Of a stretch of DNA of 64,000 nt, positions 46,918-58,861 are shown piece by piece. Made by a program: the position numbers and the translations under genes. This stretch comes from Plicaturopsis crispa FD-325 SS-3 (taxonomy: Eukaryota > Basidiomycota > Agaricomycetes > Amylocorticiales > Amylocorticiaceae), in the NCBI GenBank assembly GCA_000827205.1, contig KN832563.1, positions 17,768 through 81,767 of the forward strand, in the 5' to 3' direction. Under the pieces are notes generated by a model. That model was not told where the DNA came from and searched no databases. It worked only from the letters and a program-made list of their open reading frames with translations. Position 1 is the stretch's first letter; each line of letters starts with the position of its first letter.

Positions 46918-49900
46918 GCGATGGACGCCGCGCCTCAAAAATCGATCCCGGCGATCCGTTCTCGTCGTCGTGCCGCGTCTCTTTTCGTGATCCGCTGCTG
47001 CTTGTGCCCCGAATGGCGCCGCAACTCGGTCTCGAGAACACCCGCCCGCGCTTCTTTCTGTCTGCTCACCCCGTCGATGCGTCGCCGCCAATGGACATCC
47101 TTGCTCTTCCTTTTCGTTCCGCTATTTTTTTCTCTTTCGTTCTTCTCCCCGAGGTTGTATCCTTACCTTTCTAATCGCTATATCTTCTACAGTCCATATT
47201 TATCCCGAATCGCCCCGTTCGTCTGCTACCGCCGTCGTCTTCGCTTTCTTGCTGCCGGTCCCGTATATAAGTAACTGCGTTATGTATATGATCGCTCCCC
47301 TTTCGTTCTCTTTGTCTGTTTCGAGTTCGTATCGTCTGCGCCTCTTTTGCGCCCCCAGTGTATCCCTTCTTGCCCGCGTATATAAGTATATCGTAAAAAT
47401 ATCTGACCAGTATTAAATCTTTTCTGTTCTCCTGAACGACGGCGAATGGTTGAATCGATATCGTAGGCGCTATCTTACGCCGGCGTATAGACAGCTGTGC
47501 GACACGGATCTGAAGTCGAATCTGCGTCCCAGATGAATCTGATGCCTTCAATTATATGGACAGCGTTGATGATGCATGATGGGGTGATGGCCCTCCGCCT
47601 CGGTGCCCTCATGCCCACCCCCGGCGAGCGTCCCCCCTGGGGTAGAGTTTACAAGTGCTTATGGACATTGATTCGATGCAGGTGTGGCGCTGGACTTACC
47701 CGCATGCGCTATACTGGCACACAGCATCCATCTCATTCTCATGCACTTCTGCAATCAGCCACGCTGTCCTGCTCGCACGATACGTAGCAATTCCTCCAAC
47801 AAGTTCACGGAGGCCCGAGAGCGGGTGGATTATGCACTGTTTGAGCATCGTTGAGGCCCATGCGGCGCGGCTAAGGACTTAAATGCAGCGGGCCTATGTT
47901 GAGGATGGTTAGTATGGTATAATTATTGTGTGGTTCCCTTCCACGGCGAGGCGTGCGATCACTGACCCGATCACCGTTCGATCACACTGGGCAAGAAGGA
48001 GCTATGCGGCAGCGCGTGTAAATTAAATTCTGGATACATATGTTCGCTGGTGTGTTCGTTCGCGTAGAGACTGACTTGCGAAGATCGCTAGCGCCGTTTA
48101 CCGAGGAACGTCCTTATCGAAGATCATCTCGCATTGTTAATGTGGGGCTGGCAGCCGAAACAACCTAGACGAGCTATACGTTATATTCAGCACCGTGCCA
48201 CCGCAGAGGATATGGATACATACGTGCACGCACGAAACCGATGACCAAACATGGCAGGCCTTGACGAGAATAACGCCGCAGCCACCTGGCGACAGCAGGT
48301 GCTCGTGATGCACGGGGTGGGAGCGCCGGAGAGCAGCCGCTGGGAACGGGCCTCGCGCGTGCCACAGCGAGTTGTGAGAGGACATAGCTTATACCATACT
48401 GTACCATCGAAGGCTGCGGCAGCATATGGGCTGCTCACGCCACAAGCCATCAATACAAGCCGCAGCGCGAAGAGAACACCGGAAGGCTGAACGATGTCTA
48501 GAATTCGGAGAACACACGTCAATGAATTGTAGAGGAGACGGGTCACGGATGTTGCGGCGTGCTTACAAACATGTAGCGTAAAGCGCTTCGGGCGGCTGAC
48601 TGAGCACGACGTAGAGACCGATGCTGGGCTTCCGCATTTTAGTGCATACTACTGCACCCGACCGCAGAACGCGTCTGCGGAGAGGCGCTGTCAGCGGCAG
48701 GTGAGCTAGAATACGAGAAGGGCGAGTGCGTCAGACGGCCTCCCGCACTATAATAGCGAACCAGGGTGCTTACATCGACGGAGACGCGACGGAGTTCCTT
48801 CGAATGAGTTGCTACTAGCCTGAAGTCGCTACGGAGCACGTCAGCGCGCTATGCCATGGTCAAACTTGGGATCGGTCCTCCAAGCCTCAGCTTGAGACTA
48901 AGAATTTACGGTCCGCAGATCGATAGTGGCCCTACGGCGCCTCGAGCATCGACGACTCGGAGGCCTTCTTGCCTATCGATGGTATGATCTCAGCAGCCAC
49001 AAACTGGAAATCGACTGCATCAAATGCCCGGATGCTTATTTAGAGGCTGAAATTAAATCGGACCAATCAGTGCATCACGGATCAATAAAGCGAATGAAGG
49101 AACGCAAAGGAGGGGCGATCACCAACGTTGACGTACTCGTAAAATCGTCACAGGGGAGTCGAGCTGCGATCGATTTATCCGTAGGGTATGCATTCCAGGA
49201 AATTTAGTACGCAAGTCCAATGGAGACATCTGACGACAGTGATAGGGAGACCGTGAGCGACGCTAACGGCGACATTGAATAGGAGAGGTTGCCTACGTAT
49301 GCATTTGATAAGCCAACACGTTCTCCGAATAATGAAAATTCTGCGAACGTACGCCGTGGAATGGGGCTGCAGGCCGCTGCAGGAACGATCCACAGTTCTT
49401 TCAGTCCGCAGAGCCTCACAGCATCCCAAAGAATGTTTGTGAACCGCTACCAGAACACTCCAAGTTGTAAGAAAAAAACCTCACGCTACGCCGAGCACCG
49501 AGTGCAAACAGTCAGGTGCTAGCCCAGACGAGACTAGTGCCCGCAGCTGGTGGATTGTCATCGTCGGCCAGGGATAGCGTTGTAGGACGCAGAGCCGCGG
49601 TGCATGAGACGATGCGTGGACGCCCTTGGCCCGAATCTGGATATACGACGAATCAGCGGATGGCACAAGTACGAAATTCACAAATCAACGCACGTAGCTC
49701 GCAGTTTCTGCAGGAGAAACTCCAACGAAAAGATATCGCGGTTGTGAGTAGTCAAGGGCCCAAGCGCGATATAAAATTGAGGGTGGGTCTTCTGCTAACA
49801 ACAAGACGAGAAAAAAGACGAGATTGCCATTAAGACACGCAGCGAAACGAGTGCACGTGCACCTGCGAATGCCATCCCTCAACGCACGTCACCGAGTTAA

Positions 49901-50817
49901 CGCGAACCTACCGACAGTCGATCAACTGCGTCACGCCTCGAGCGAGGTGCGACAGCGCGACTGAATGTCATGGGGGTTCGATACTTCGGTGATCCGCTGC
50001 GTGCAGGAAAGTAGGCACACTACAGTAGACAAAATGAATCGAGAATGAACAGATAGCAGACGCGGGGAGATGTGGGCGATATGCGAGGCGTTTTGGGTAG
50101 GCCCATCAAGAAGTCCGGATTCCAAAGCAGGAAGCGAAGGTATCGTGTGTGAATAAGTATTGAAGCCCACGAGGAAGGTCGAATGGGCGGTGAATGTGCG
50201 ATCTGCGTACAAAGTCTTCACCGCTAGACTTTCCCTCCCATTAGGACACGGACATATCCTTGCTCGTGAAGGGCGGAACAAGGCGTGTTGGGGGTGTCAG
50301 GAGTTGGACAGCGGAAATCGTCTGCGTGCAGGACGAGATATACAGAGTGGGCGTACGTTCGCTAAATTTGCAATATTATTATGGCGCAGGCTGCGTATGT
50401 CCTGAAGACCGTAAGATCGGCACCATCGCAGCAAGGACACTGTCCAATCCTGGGCGCGGGCGTGCGTGGCAGAAAAAAACATGCCCGTGCTGATTCCAGA
50501 GATGAAGTCTGAGCAAACCATTTACACTCAGCGAGAAACTTATTGCACGCACACGAGATCTCCACCGCCGTACCGCCACACTTCAAATGTGACATAAGTG
50601 CATCGACGAGTGCTATCGCTGAGTGCGAAGACGAGGTGATCGAGTGGCCGAGCGTCGTGGGTGGTGGTGGTCAACTCGAAGCTGTTAAAAGATCCCCAGC
50701 CTCGCGTCCTCCCATCTCTTCCCCCAACTCATCCCCGGCGTCGACGAGTTATTTGCCTGCGCTTTTCTTACTACTACCAAACCTCTTCGTGAACTACTCG
50801 TTTTCTTTCTCGCCGCC
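46918..50817. other. 3.9 kb gene-poor region
   Basis: The first ~400 bp are pyrimidine-rich and probably the GATA gene's 3' UTR (TTTTTCTCTTTCGTTC). Beyond that no open frame has family resemblance or a consistent splice pattern. GC content is moderate and no terminal repeats were identified by eye. Confidence 0.4.
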
Positions 50818-51358
50818 ATGGATCGTCAATTTCGCAACAAGAGTGAGTTGCTGCTCCCCGTCGTTCCTCTTCGTTACTATGGCTGAAATGTTTCTCCCTT
50901 GGACTCCCTCCAGAGATCGTCGATCTGACCGAACAAGAGCTCCTTACACTCGGATTTCTGGGCGACAGTGAGCTGCTTTCGTCGTTACACACACATGCCC
51001 ACCTCGCTCACTCATGACTGTCCGTCCACCTCATAGATGCTCTTCCGGGTGTCAGAGATATGGTCCAAGTCACAGTTTTCTCTGTGCTCTCGTGCATCTC
51101 ACTGATACGTATCTTTTCTAGACTATCATCGTCCGAGTTACCCGTTCCACCGCCTTCACGTAGATATCGTGGCCGCGCACGATCCAGGGCTCAGCGAGCT
51201 CGTGGCCTCGACGCCAAGCATGCACTGTACTACCCGTATGAGGGAGCCGAAAGTACACCGCACAGCTTGGCACCGACTGGCCGATCGAGGCAGCACCCGC
51301 GGCCAAGCGCTGGAAGTGGGTAAGCATCGTCTACATGCGCATAGGCTATTGTGATTGA
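50818..51358 (+). CDS. Possible small spliced gene, unknown
   Basis: A CT-rich leader ends in GCCGCCATGG, a strong start context at 50818. Two good introns follow (50843-50913 and 50968-51037) and read MDRQFRNKKIVDLTEQELLT, LGFLGDNALPG. After that two readings are possible. One splices at 51064/51122 and stops soon (about 48 aa). The other uses a GTGTCA donor at 51051 and continues PDYHRPSYPFHRLHVDIVAA for ~90 residues to about 51350. I recognise no domain. The end coordinate is therefore approximate. Confidence 0.35.
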
Positions 51359-51627
51359 CGGTGTGATTTTCCTAGCTTCTGCATGAAGCGTCAGGCCATG
51401 GTCACGCTCGGGTTTGGTCTTTCCTCGTCTGTCACTGTGCTCGTTAATGCCACTGTGCTAGGCATGCTTCAACACTTGTCCTTGGGCACGAGATCGAGTT
51501 CGGCAGGGAGCGTTTCACAGAAAACGCGGTGATCCGTTCGCCCTCACCGTGTACATCGTTTCTAATAGGTACGAAGACTTGTGCTTGTATAAGTAGTGTA
51601 ATTAGAAGGAAGTCTATGTGCGGTATA

Positions 51628-53503
51628 TCATACAATTTTTGTCTCTCGAAACCATTGTGTTTGTAGCAAGTTCGCGGTCCGGGACAAAGAGATACCGACG
51701 TCAAGCGCTGATATTAGGCCCTCCGCACTAACCTCGTCCAGAGGTACCGAAATTTTCATCGCCATGTGCTTCCCGTTACTTGCCTCACAGCGCCGCAGCA
51801 CGCCTTCCCAGTCGCGTTCGCCTCCACTCGCGTCGGGCAGAAAAGAGTGGTCCGATACACGCGTCACGTTGAACGTGTTGGGTATGACGGCGTAGTTCAC
51901 TTCTAGAACGAAGGTGCTTATGGGTACGCCGAACTCAACTGCGTCTTTGACGATGTCGGGCAGGTGGCGATATACTTTCAGGTGCGAAATCCACCCGATG
52001 AAACTCGTGTCGAGCGTGTTCTGCGGCACCCGTGACCCCTCTGTAGGTGCATCATCAGATTATTGACGACCAAAAAAGTGGCAAGGGATACGAAGCGCAC
52101 CTTGTAGCATCCGACGATGCTCTTTGCAGCCGCGTTTGTGTTCCGGCCAGGCCAGTCGCTGGCACTCCCTCGAGCAGTATAGCGGGGACAGGCAGCCCGA
52201 ACAGCGTTTCAGCTTATCATCCTCGTATTTCTTCGAGCACTACTCTATATGTTTTAGAGCAATATCAAACATAGGGATTTGTGCGTACCTGAGTGCGGCT
52301 GCACCTCTGGAGCCAAGTGCGCCCGCCCTCCTTATCCCACACATCCATCAAAGAAAGCCGCTCCTCTGCAAGCGAGAGAAACTTATTCCACGCGCCCCAC
52401 AAAACTCCGGTTGACACTTTAGTCCCGAGGCCTTTCTTCTTGACTTGGCGGATGGACTTGCGTACAGCACACAAGACTGAGCGAAAGAGGAGATACTTGG
52501 ACAGCACCCTATCTAGGAGGTCCGTGAGGAGCTCTACCAATTCGGAATGGTCGACGATGGTGATCCATGCAGCGGACTGAAGTATTGCGATGAGGAGGCC
52601 GGAGTCCAATGCTTGTACAGCCCAAACAGCACCGTTGCCAGCATAGAAACCCTTGTGAATAATGCTGAAGCATAGAGAGGCTTTCTGTGTTGAAATTGCG
52701 CCCGCAGGACGCGCATTCAACATGATTTTCAAGATCTCGGGGATGGCGCCTTGGTTGAGGAATGCGAGATGGAGAGGTCGGCATGAGACACAAGAGAGAT
52801 TTCGTATCAGATTCAGATGCAGCTCGATCTGCCCGAGCACTGAGGCTGTTTCTACTGCCGCACGGAGACCTGCCAGCACGGTAGTGGCAACCAAGGTCGC
52901 ATTGCCCCCGGCACCATCGAGGACCTGGGGAACGCCGGGATCTGCGAGGTCATCTGGGTCCAAGAGGGCGTTCAGCGCGAGCGTGGCTCCTGTAGTCAGA
53001 TAATCGAGCTCGGGGGGCCTCGTTTGAAGGAATAACACTGTGACGAGCTGGAATGTCCCGGGCGTGTTTATGACAGCTTTGCGCGATAGTGTGATCTGGC
53101 TCAAAGGCCATAGCGTCATTATAATGGCAATGCTGGCCCGTTCATTCTGCTCCTTATCAAACCTAGACTCCTCTGAGATACACTCGCTGTGAAGGAATTG
53201 GATCCACTTCCAGATATGCGGCCAGCCATCAGGTGCGAGAATGCGCGCGACCAGCGCGGGCGAGATGGCTAGGTGTACAGGCCCACACGCGACGAGGACA
53301 AGTAGTGCAGAAATAGCAAGTTCCACCAGCTGATGGTCAGCCTGGGATGGTCGAGAGGATAGAGTCGGTATTTTAGCGGAGTCGAGGAAGGGAAAGATGG
53401 GTTCGATAGTCGTGGGGGTCATATGTATAGCAGGCGTTTTTTCGACGCGTTTCGAGAGATCGTCCAGGAATTTTTTTCGGGAAGCATGGTTTGGTGCGGC
53501 CAT
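51628..53503 (-). CDS. MYND-type zinc finger protein (expanded family, second intact copy)
   Basis: Three exons (53503-52289, 52239-52101, 52040-51628) give 588 aa, the same intron positions and phases as the copy at 18142-19993. Finger: CSRTQ|CSKKYEDDKLKRCSGC, YCSRECQRLAWPEHKRGC, again with a C-x4-C first knuckle. The helical N-terminal region and the ~135 residue C-terminal part (GSRVPQNTLDTSFIGWIS onward) match the other copies at clearly diverged identity, so the family has been duplicating for some time. No sign of disruption. Function unknown; protein-protein interaction through the MYND finger is expected. Its 5' end lies about 600 bp from the large element at 54115. Confidence 0.85.
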
Positions 53504-54106
53504 GGGTGCGTCTGTTCGAATTGCTACAAAACTTGAGCAAGCTTCAGACCTTCAGCTCAAGCGCGGACATGTCACATAAGTATGTACCGTGGAATTCGGT
53601 GGACAGTTTTGGACTCACCTCCGATGCTAGTACAGAGTACGCGTTCAACGTCTAACGGCTGCACTCTCGTCCGAGTCTGTACCCATGGAAGTACAGTAGG
53701 TAGTTTCGTCAGATTTCGTTTCGAATCGACGATCACGAACAATCGTGCTTACTTGGACTCTGGCTTTGCCTCTCAATCGGTGACGCCCAACTCGTCTCCA
53801 AGTTCTCTTCGTCGATTCACCGTTGTAGTCTTTGCTATCGAGGAATCCGCAATATGGTCCGCCTTCAAGTTCAAGGTGGCATGCGTGGTCGAGTCTGTGG
53901 CTTCGGTACGACTGTGCTTCTGAAATACTCTGATTGAACCGTTTGACAAACGCCTCTCGTGACGGACGTCGTCGAGATCTACGATAACGAAGACGGTGTC
54001 TGCACCTGGTCTGCATGCTCGGTGACTCTATCGCACGCGCGACGGACATGATTCCTGTCGTGTCGGTTCTTCTGCTCGGAGCTGCTGAGTCGCAGGCATG
54101 ATAGCA
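53504..54106. other. Spacer between the MYND gene and the 9.6 kb element
   Basis: Open frames exist on both strands but none is recognisable. The element is inserted at its right edge. Confidence 0.3.
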
Positions 54107-54114
54107 ATCGCAGT

Positions 54115-54147
54115 AGGCCCCGGGAAGCTCACCCATTTTCGTGTCCG
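54115..54147 (+). repeat. Left TIR of the 9.6 kb element
   Basis: Thirty-three bases beginning AGGCCCCGGGAAGCTCACCC, identical to the reverse complement of 63666-63698. The target duplication ATCGCAGT precedes it at 54107-54114. Confidence 0.95.
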
Positions 54148-54368
54148 CCGAAATGGCCAAATTTGGCCCTCAAATGTGCTATAATTTTGGCCTCAAATAT
54201 GCTACTAGGGGTCGTCGCACGCGCCGACTTGAACCTTGCTTGGTGTCCGACGACCCCGCTCACAGTCCTTAAATCCCTTGACAGTTAACCGTCGCGCAAC
54301 CCAGAATATGTATTATCCCCCTTTTTCGAGCGTCATGTTGCTCCCGTACCCTACTCTGTCGCCTATGT

Positions 54369-57048
54369 CTAGCACCAGCACCTGTCCATGTTATTTATCA
54401 TCGCGGCAACCACTGGAGACGCCCCCGCAAGCAGCCGCTCTGACACTTCACCCAACTCCTCCCCAACACCCACAGCGTCACGCATCACCCGCCACGGCGC
54501 AAATAGCACCACACGTGCCAGATTGTACAGTTCCGTGTCCTCTTCCCGACTCGGAAACGCTGGCCCTATGAACACCGGCACCCGCTCTACCTGCCTTGCG
54601 TGAAGCAAACGCACGTGCCCACGCCAATCACCGGCTTCGTCAACGTAAGGGATGCGGGGACCCATGAAAGGATGTCCATACACTGGGCCGCGGGAGATGC
54701 TGTCGTAGGTGTCCAGTGTAAATTCCATAAAGCTGAGCCTGTCCAATGTCGAGCCCCTTGCCATGTACGCAGACACCTGTAGCGCCTTCCGTCAGCAACA
54801 CAGCATCACACGCGTTTGCGACGCACTCACTTGCTGTTTTCCCAGCGCCACCCCCTCCGCGGCCGCCCTCGGCCACCTTGAATCGCAAGTCAGTGCCATT
54901 GCTCAAGTCGAAGCACCTCCCGACTCACCCCACTCGCTCAGGAAATGCGCCCTCCATTTCTCGCAGGAGCTCGTCCCATCGCACGTCGACCGTGTCATGC
55001 GACACCAGCCTGCCGCTCCCACCTAGCATATGCGCGCAATCCTGCACCAAGTTCGTGCCGCCCCCATGTGGTCGCTGGAGCCTGTCCGCTTCGCCATCCT
55101 TGGTCATGTAGTTAAGCACCTTGTCGATATACCAAGCCCCGTCAGTCACGCCGTTCTCTTTGGCGGTCAGGCCGAGGACGTCGAAGTGGTCGAAGGCCGT
55201 CTCTGCGAAAGCTTTGTAACGCGTGTGTGCGGAATCTGGCTGTGTCATCACCCCCTGCTGCGGCTTGTGGATGGCCACCAAGTCGTGGGCCCGAGCTCGG
55301 AAGTCGGCGTTGTTGAGGAGCGTCCCCATCCGTGCAATCGACGCAGAGCCAGCATTCCACAGCAGCAGGTGGAGCTTGACCTTCAGCAGTCCATCCGGCT
55401 CCACCACCGCCGCATACGCCTTTACCTTCCCAAATACCCTCTCGCCTGTCACTGTCCGCCCCACGAGCTCGCTTAGCACTGCACGCACGACCCGCTGGCT
55501 TCGCACTGTGTGGGCGTACACAGACTCTTCCGTGCCCCCACTCCAGAACGTGTTCGGCCCCCACCTTCTCTGACTCACCGCCCAAAGCCAAGCGTCCTGC
55601 ACGTCAATCTCCATGGATATCGTCGGCTCTCCAAGTCGCAGTAGCATGCCACGCATCGTCGCCCTGTCTCTGCTCCGGCGGTCGACGGGTCTGAGCTCCC
55701 CCTACGTCGCGGTCAGCCTGCATCTGGAGGTGTTGGCGGCCGGCACTCACCATATCCACGGGCCCGGATGCTAAGAGAAGGTGGTGTGCGAGGATCAGAA
55801 AGCCGTTGCTCATGCGCCACCGTGCGTCCCCGTGGTCCAGAAGCCACCGTACGTGTGCTTGCACACTCACCCCGTCTGCGGTGCCCAGCACTCCGACACC
55901 AAATGGCCAGAGGTCCGGATAGGCCGCGCTCGTGCGCTCTGGCGAGCCTGCCAGTTCGACATCAAGGTCTTCCCCATCGTTAGCGTCACATCTGGAAACA
56001 GTGCGTCCTGCCCACCTCGGTTTGGTGGCACGGGCGCCGGCCTTTCCGTCTCCAGCTTGGCATGCTGCATGAATTCTGACGGTATCCCGTCTTCCGGGAG
56101 AGACCACAAGGCGTCGACGTCCAGGCGGATGCGTGCGTAGAGCGGGTGAATCTGCGCCAGCTTCTGCACGGCTTCTCCCACGTACCACCGTCTCACCACC
56201 AGCTCTGGGAACTGCTGGTTGTCGCTAAGCACTCCACGCTCTCCCTCGCTCCCGAGCCATATCTCAACCCGTCCAGCGAGCGTCTCTGCGGCCAGTGGTA
56301 GGGAATGCGGTCGTTCCCCAAACGATGGCTGCTCCCCGCATACTCTGTAGTCGATCTGCCACTCGCCCTCCAGCCGTTCGCACTTCTCTCTTTTTGTAGT
56401 GATCACAGGGACCACCAGCTGGTCGAGGCCAATGCACAGGCGCTCGGCCATCGTCAATCCCTGGAGCTCTCGTGGGACGTCACCTGCCCAGAGCCCTCTC
56501 GAAAGTGCAAAGGGGGGTCGCTCACCGCTGACCAAGAACGAGGAGCAGGTGGCGCACACCCACGTGTCTGCGCGCAGGGTGCCTACGAGCATGCCCCCCA
56601 CCAGGACGTGAGCCGGATGCGTTTCCGATGGCTTCAACATCTCAGCCCCTGCCACCATGCGCAAGTCAAGCTCTCCGCCATGCCCCACATCTCCCCGTTG
56701 CATGCACACGTTGCAGACGACTGGCCTCGGTTTGTTGCTCAGGGTGTGGGCAAACTTGTCGAGCCCGCACCGGAGGGCGGTGCCCGTGGGTGGATGGAAA
56801 CACTCTCCCTCCGCGGCGGAGGGAGGGTCTGGCGCGCGGCGTAGCTCCTTGTACCGGGCGGGCAAGTCCGTCAACCTTTGTTGATCGAGCGCAGCGTCCA
56901 AAATCTTTTTCTTCACGTCTTCTGGTGCGTCGGCCACGCTGTTCATGGTCTGAATTCTTCCTATGTGCCCAGGCAAGGAATATGGAAGGGCGGCTGCCAC
57001 AATCTCATGTGTCGTCAGGAAAGCCAGCGCCTCGTATAGGTCGTCCAT
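54369..57048 (-). CDS. Helitron-type Rep protein (DUF6570 plus Helitron_like_N) without helicase domain
   Basis: Five exons (57048-56016, 55947-55751, 55701-54929, 54876-54831, 54776-54369) give 818 aa; all four introns are in phase and the first has a CTAAC branch site. Order: N-terminal region with Cys pairs C112/C115 and C165/C168 (DUF6570-like, RPPFALSRGLWAGDVPREL), YPEDG-type block LWSLPEDGIPSEF, then AAYPDLWPFGVGVLG and the Rep region. Where Helitron Rep proteins have H-x-H in GTLHxHxLxW, this one has KVKLHLLLW: the first His is K519, H521 is kept. Tyr candidates Y601/Y608 lie in AWYIDKVLNYMTKDGE. The end, LARVVLFAPWRVMRD, matches the place where Helitron proteins continue into the Pif1 helicase; here translation stops shortly after. 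The start is the first in-frame ATG; the frame stays open to 57153. Confidence 0.8.
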
Positions 57049-57194
57049 ATCGAAAAGCAGGAGGTGCAAAGCCCCGACGGCCGCACTGCCCTCTAGCTCC
57101 TTTGACTGGCGAGGCACCTTTGCATCCGCCGCATCCCCCCACTTTTTTTTCACCCCCTCTTTTTTTTGGGCAACCTTGTTCTTTACGCCTCGTC
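57049..57194. promoter_or_regulatory. Probable bidirectional promoter between Rep-like gene and paralogue 1
   Basis: Only 146 bp separate the two divergent start codons. The stretch contains runs of T (CACTTTTTTTTCACC and CTCTTTTTTTTGGG) and no other gene. Shared promoter use is inferred from the layout alone. Confidence 0.4.
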
Positions 57195-58212
57195 ATGCTG
57201 AACCTTCCTCTGCTCAGGGACACTATTTTTCACCCCCGAGACACGTATCTGGCCGCTCCTGCATTCACCCGGGACTATGCTTGGAAGGATGACGGTGGAG
57301 GCGCACGCACCCTTTGCGACCTCCGTGGAGATCCCCTGCCCCTGTCGGTTGTTGGGTCGGTGCAGGCCCTCACCTTGAAATGCACTCCTATTGGAGACTT
57401 TGTCGCGGGCTATGATGAAGCACTTTCGGCGGCGAACTACCGCTTTGTCCTGGAGGAGCCTCTTGAGGATGCCTTTCTGGACGACTTCCGTCTGGCGTCT
57501 ACCCGCCTCTCCGATATGCAGTCTCCGTTCCAGGCAACCAGCCGTGGCATGATCTCAATGGGCACGATCGTGTTTCAAGCCCCCGTCTTTACACCTCGGG
57601 TCAGTTTTTTTTCACCCTGTCTCTGGAAATCCACGCTTACGCTTTCTGGTGAGCCAGCGGGAGCCTCCGCCCCAGACAGTGGCCGTCTATCTTGAGGATC
57701 CCGCCGTTAGTGTTGAGGTATACGGATCTGTCACCACCACCCCACCCGCTGATATCGATGCAGAACCAGGTGAGTCTGCTACTTCCCGCAGCACCAGTAG
57801 ACGGTATGCTCACCAGCCTGTAGACGGCACCGACACTCTCACCCTGCAGTGGCCCGTGCATCCTATGTTCAGATCTCAACTGCAATCGGTCCAGACCACC
57901 CACCGGGTGAGCCCATTGCCGGTGCTGTACAACGGTGAACTTGTGGACCCAGTTGAAATCCAAACAACCCTGGCATCTGCACTCGTTGATGTCCACTTCA
58001 CCCTTTCTCACCGGCCGACAGGCAGGGGCGGCCACACATTCACCGCGACCGCTACAACTCTTCATGTCCTGCGCAAGTGCACCCAACCCCCGCCCCGGCG
58101 ATCGACGTCTCAGCGGCAGTCCGCACAGGAGGCTGCAATACGATTGTTCCGCAATCACTCAGTCGCAACCACCGATGGACCCCAAAAGCGCATCCGCCCG
58201 AGCAGGCGATAA
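57195..58212 (+). CDS. Element-borne protein of unknown function, paralogue 1
   Basis: Exons 57195-57599, 57658-57769 and 57824-58212 give 301 aa. It aligns with the next gene: LKCTPIGDF against LNCSPTGNY, ANYRFVLEEPLEDAFLDDF against AKYTFTIGVPDEPAFLPDF, and THRVSPLPVLYNGELVDP with ALVDVHFTLSH against THKVNPLPVYQDESFVDP with ALVEVHFSLKH. The last two introns sit at equivalent places and phases in both. The alternation of short beta-like stretches suggests a single-strand-binding or OB-like fold, but I cannot show it. Families with the (A/G)ALVxVHFxLxH motif occur widely in agaricomycete genomes as unnamed proteins (from memory). The C-terminus is basic (RIRPSRR). Confidence 0.75.
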
Positions 58213-58861
58213 AAGTCTTGCCTTTGCAAAGTGTCTGTCAAAAGCGATGCCCCTCTCTGCCCTGTCAGGTTTGTCGCGCTGTTCTTTTGCCGCCCAGCAC
58301 TGACCGCCTCCTATAGTTGTCCGATATGTCTCCCCCGAGGAATGGCGGGCCCATTTTTTCCGCACCACCGAAGCTCAGGGGCGTGGCTGTCTTCACATCC
58401 ACCTCCCGTTGTTCTGTACGCCTCTACTACTTATTTGCCGTTTATTGTTTTGACCGCAGTGCGCAGTGCCTCCGATGTATGCCCTTCCGGGCCCGCCCAC
58501 CGTTTGGGTCACGGTGAACCCCTCTGCGAACGATCCCCAGCTTGCGGCATAGGGTGCCTCACATTTTCATCTTATACTACACGCCCCCGATCGTTGTGAG
58601 TGGTGCCCTCAATAAATGCCCTTAGACGCCCCTCCTCCGTACGGCTCCCAACGAACTTGTCCGTAAATGAGCCCCAGATCGAGACAAGAGGTGCCCTGTT
58701 TTCTTGTCTTATCTTATACGCTCTTCGGTGCACCTCTCGGCTGTGGTATTCATCCGTTTCAATGCACTCGCCGATCCCATTTAAGTCCGCCTGTCTTTCC
58801 GCTGTACGCAAGCCTACCAAAAAAAACTCCCACTTTTCTGTGCTCCTCTTACCGCCCAACC
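58213..58861. other. Spacer between the paired paralogues
   Basis: A possible tiny reading frame MSPPRNGGPIFSAPPKLRGV at 58326 has no relative in the window. The words GGTGCCCTCA(A)TAAATGCCC and AGGTGCCCTG near 58600-58695 are repeated. Otherwise this is the promoter region of paralogue 2. Confidence 0.35.

Noticed and set aside
53645-54160. 171-codon minus-strand frame reaching into the left TIR of the 9.6 kb element
   Set aside because: Its start lies in the transposon end, so it cannot be an ancestral gene; composition is Arg/Ser-rich without conserved motif.
55867-56188. Apparent frameshift in the Rep-like gene between two overlapping frames
   Set aside because: A 68 bp intron (donor at 56015, acceptor at 55948) with a CTAAC branch site joins the frames in phase, so no frameshift is needed.
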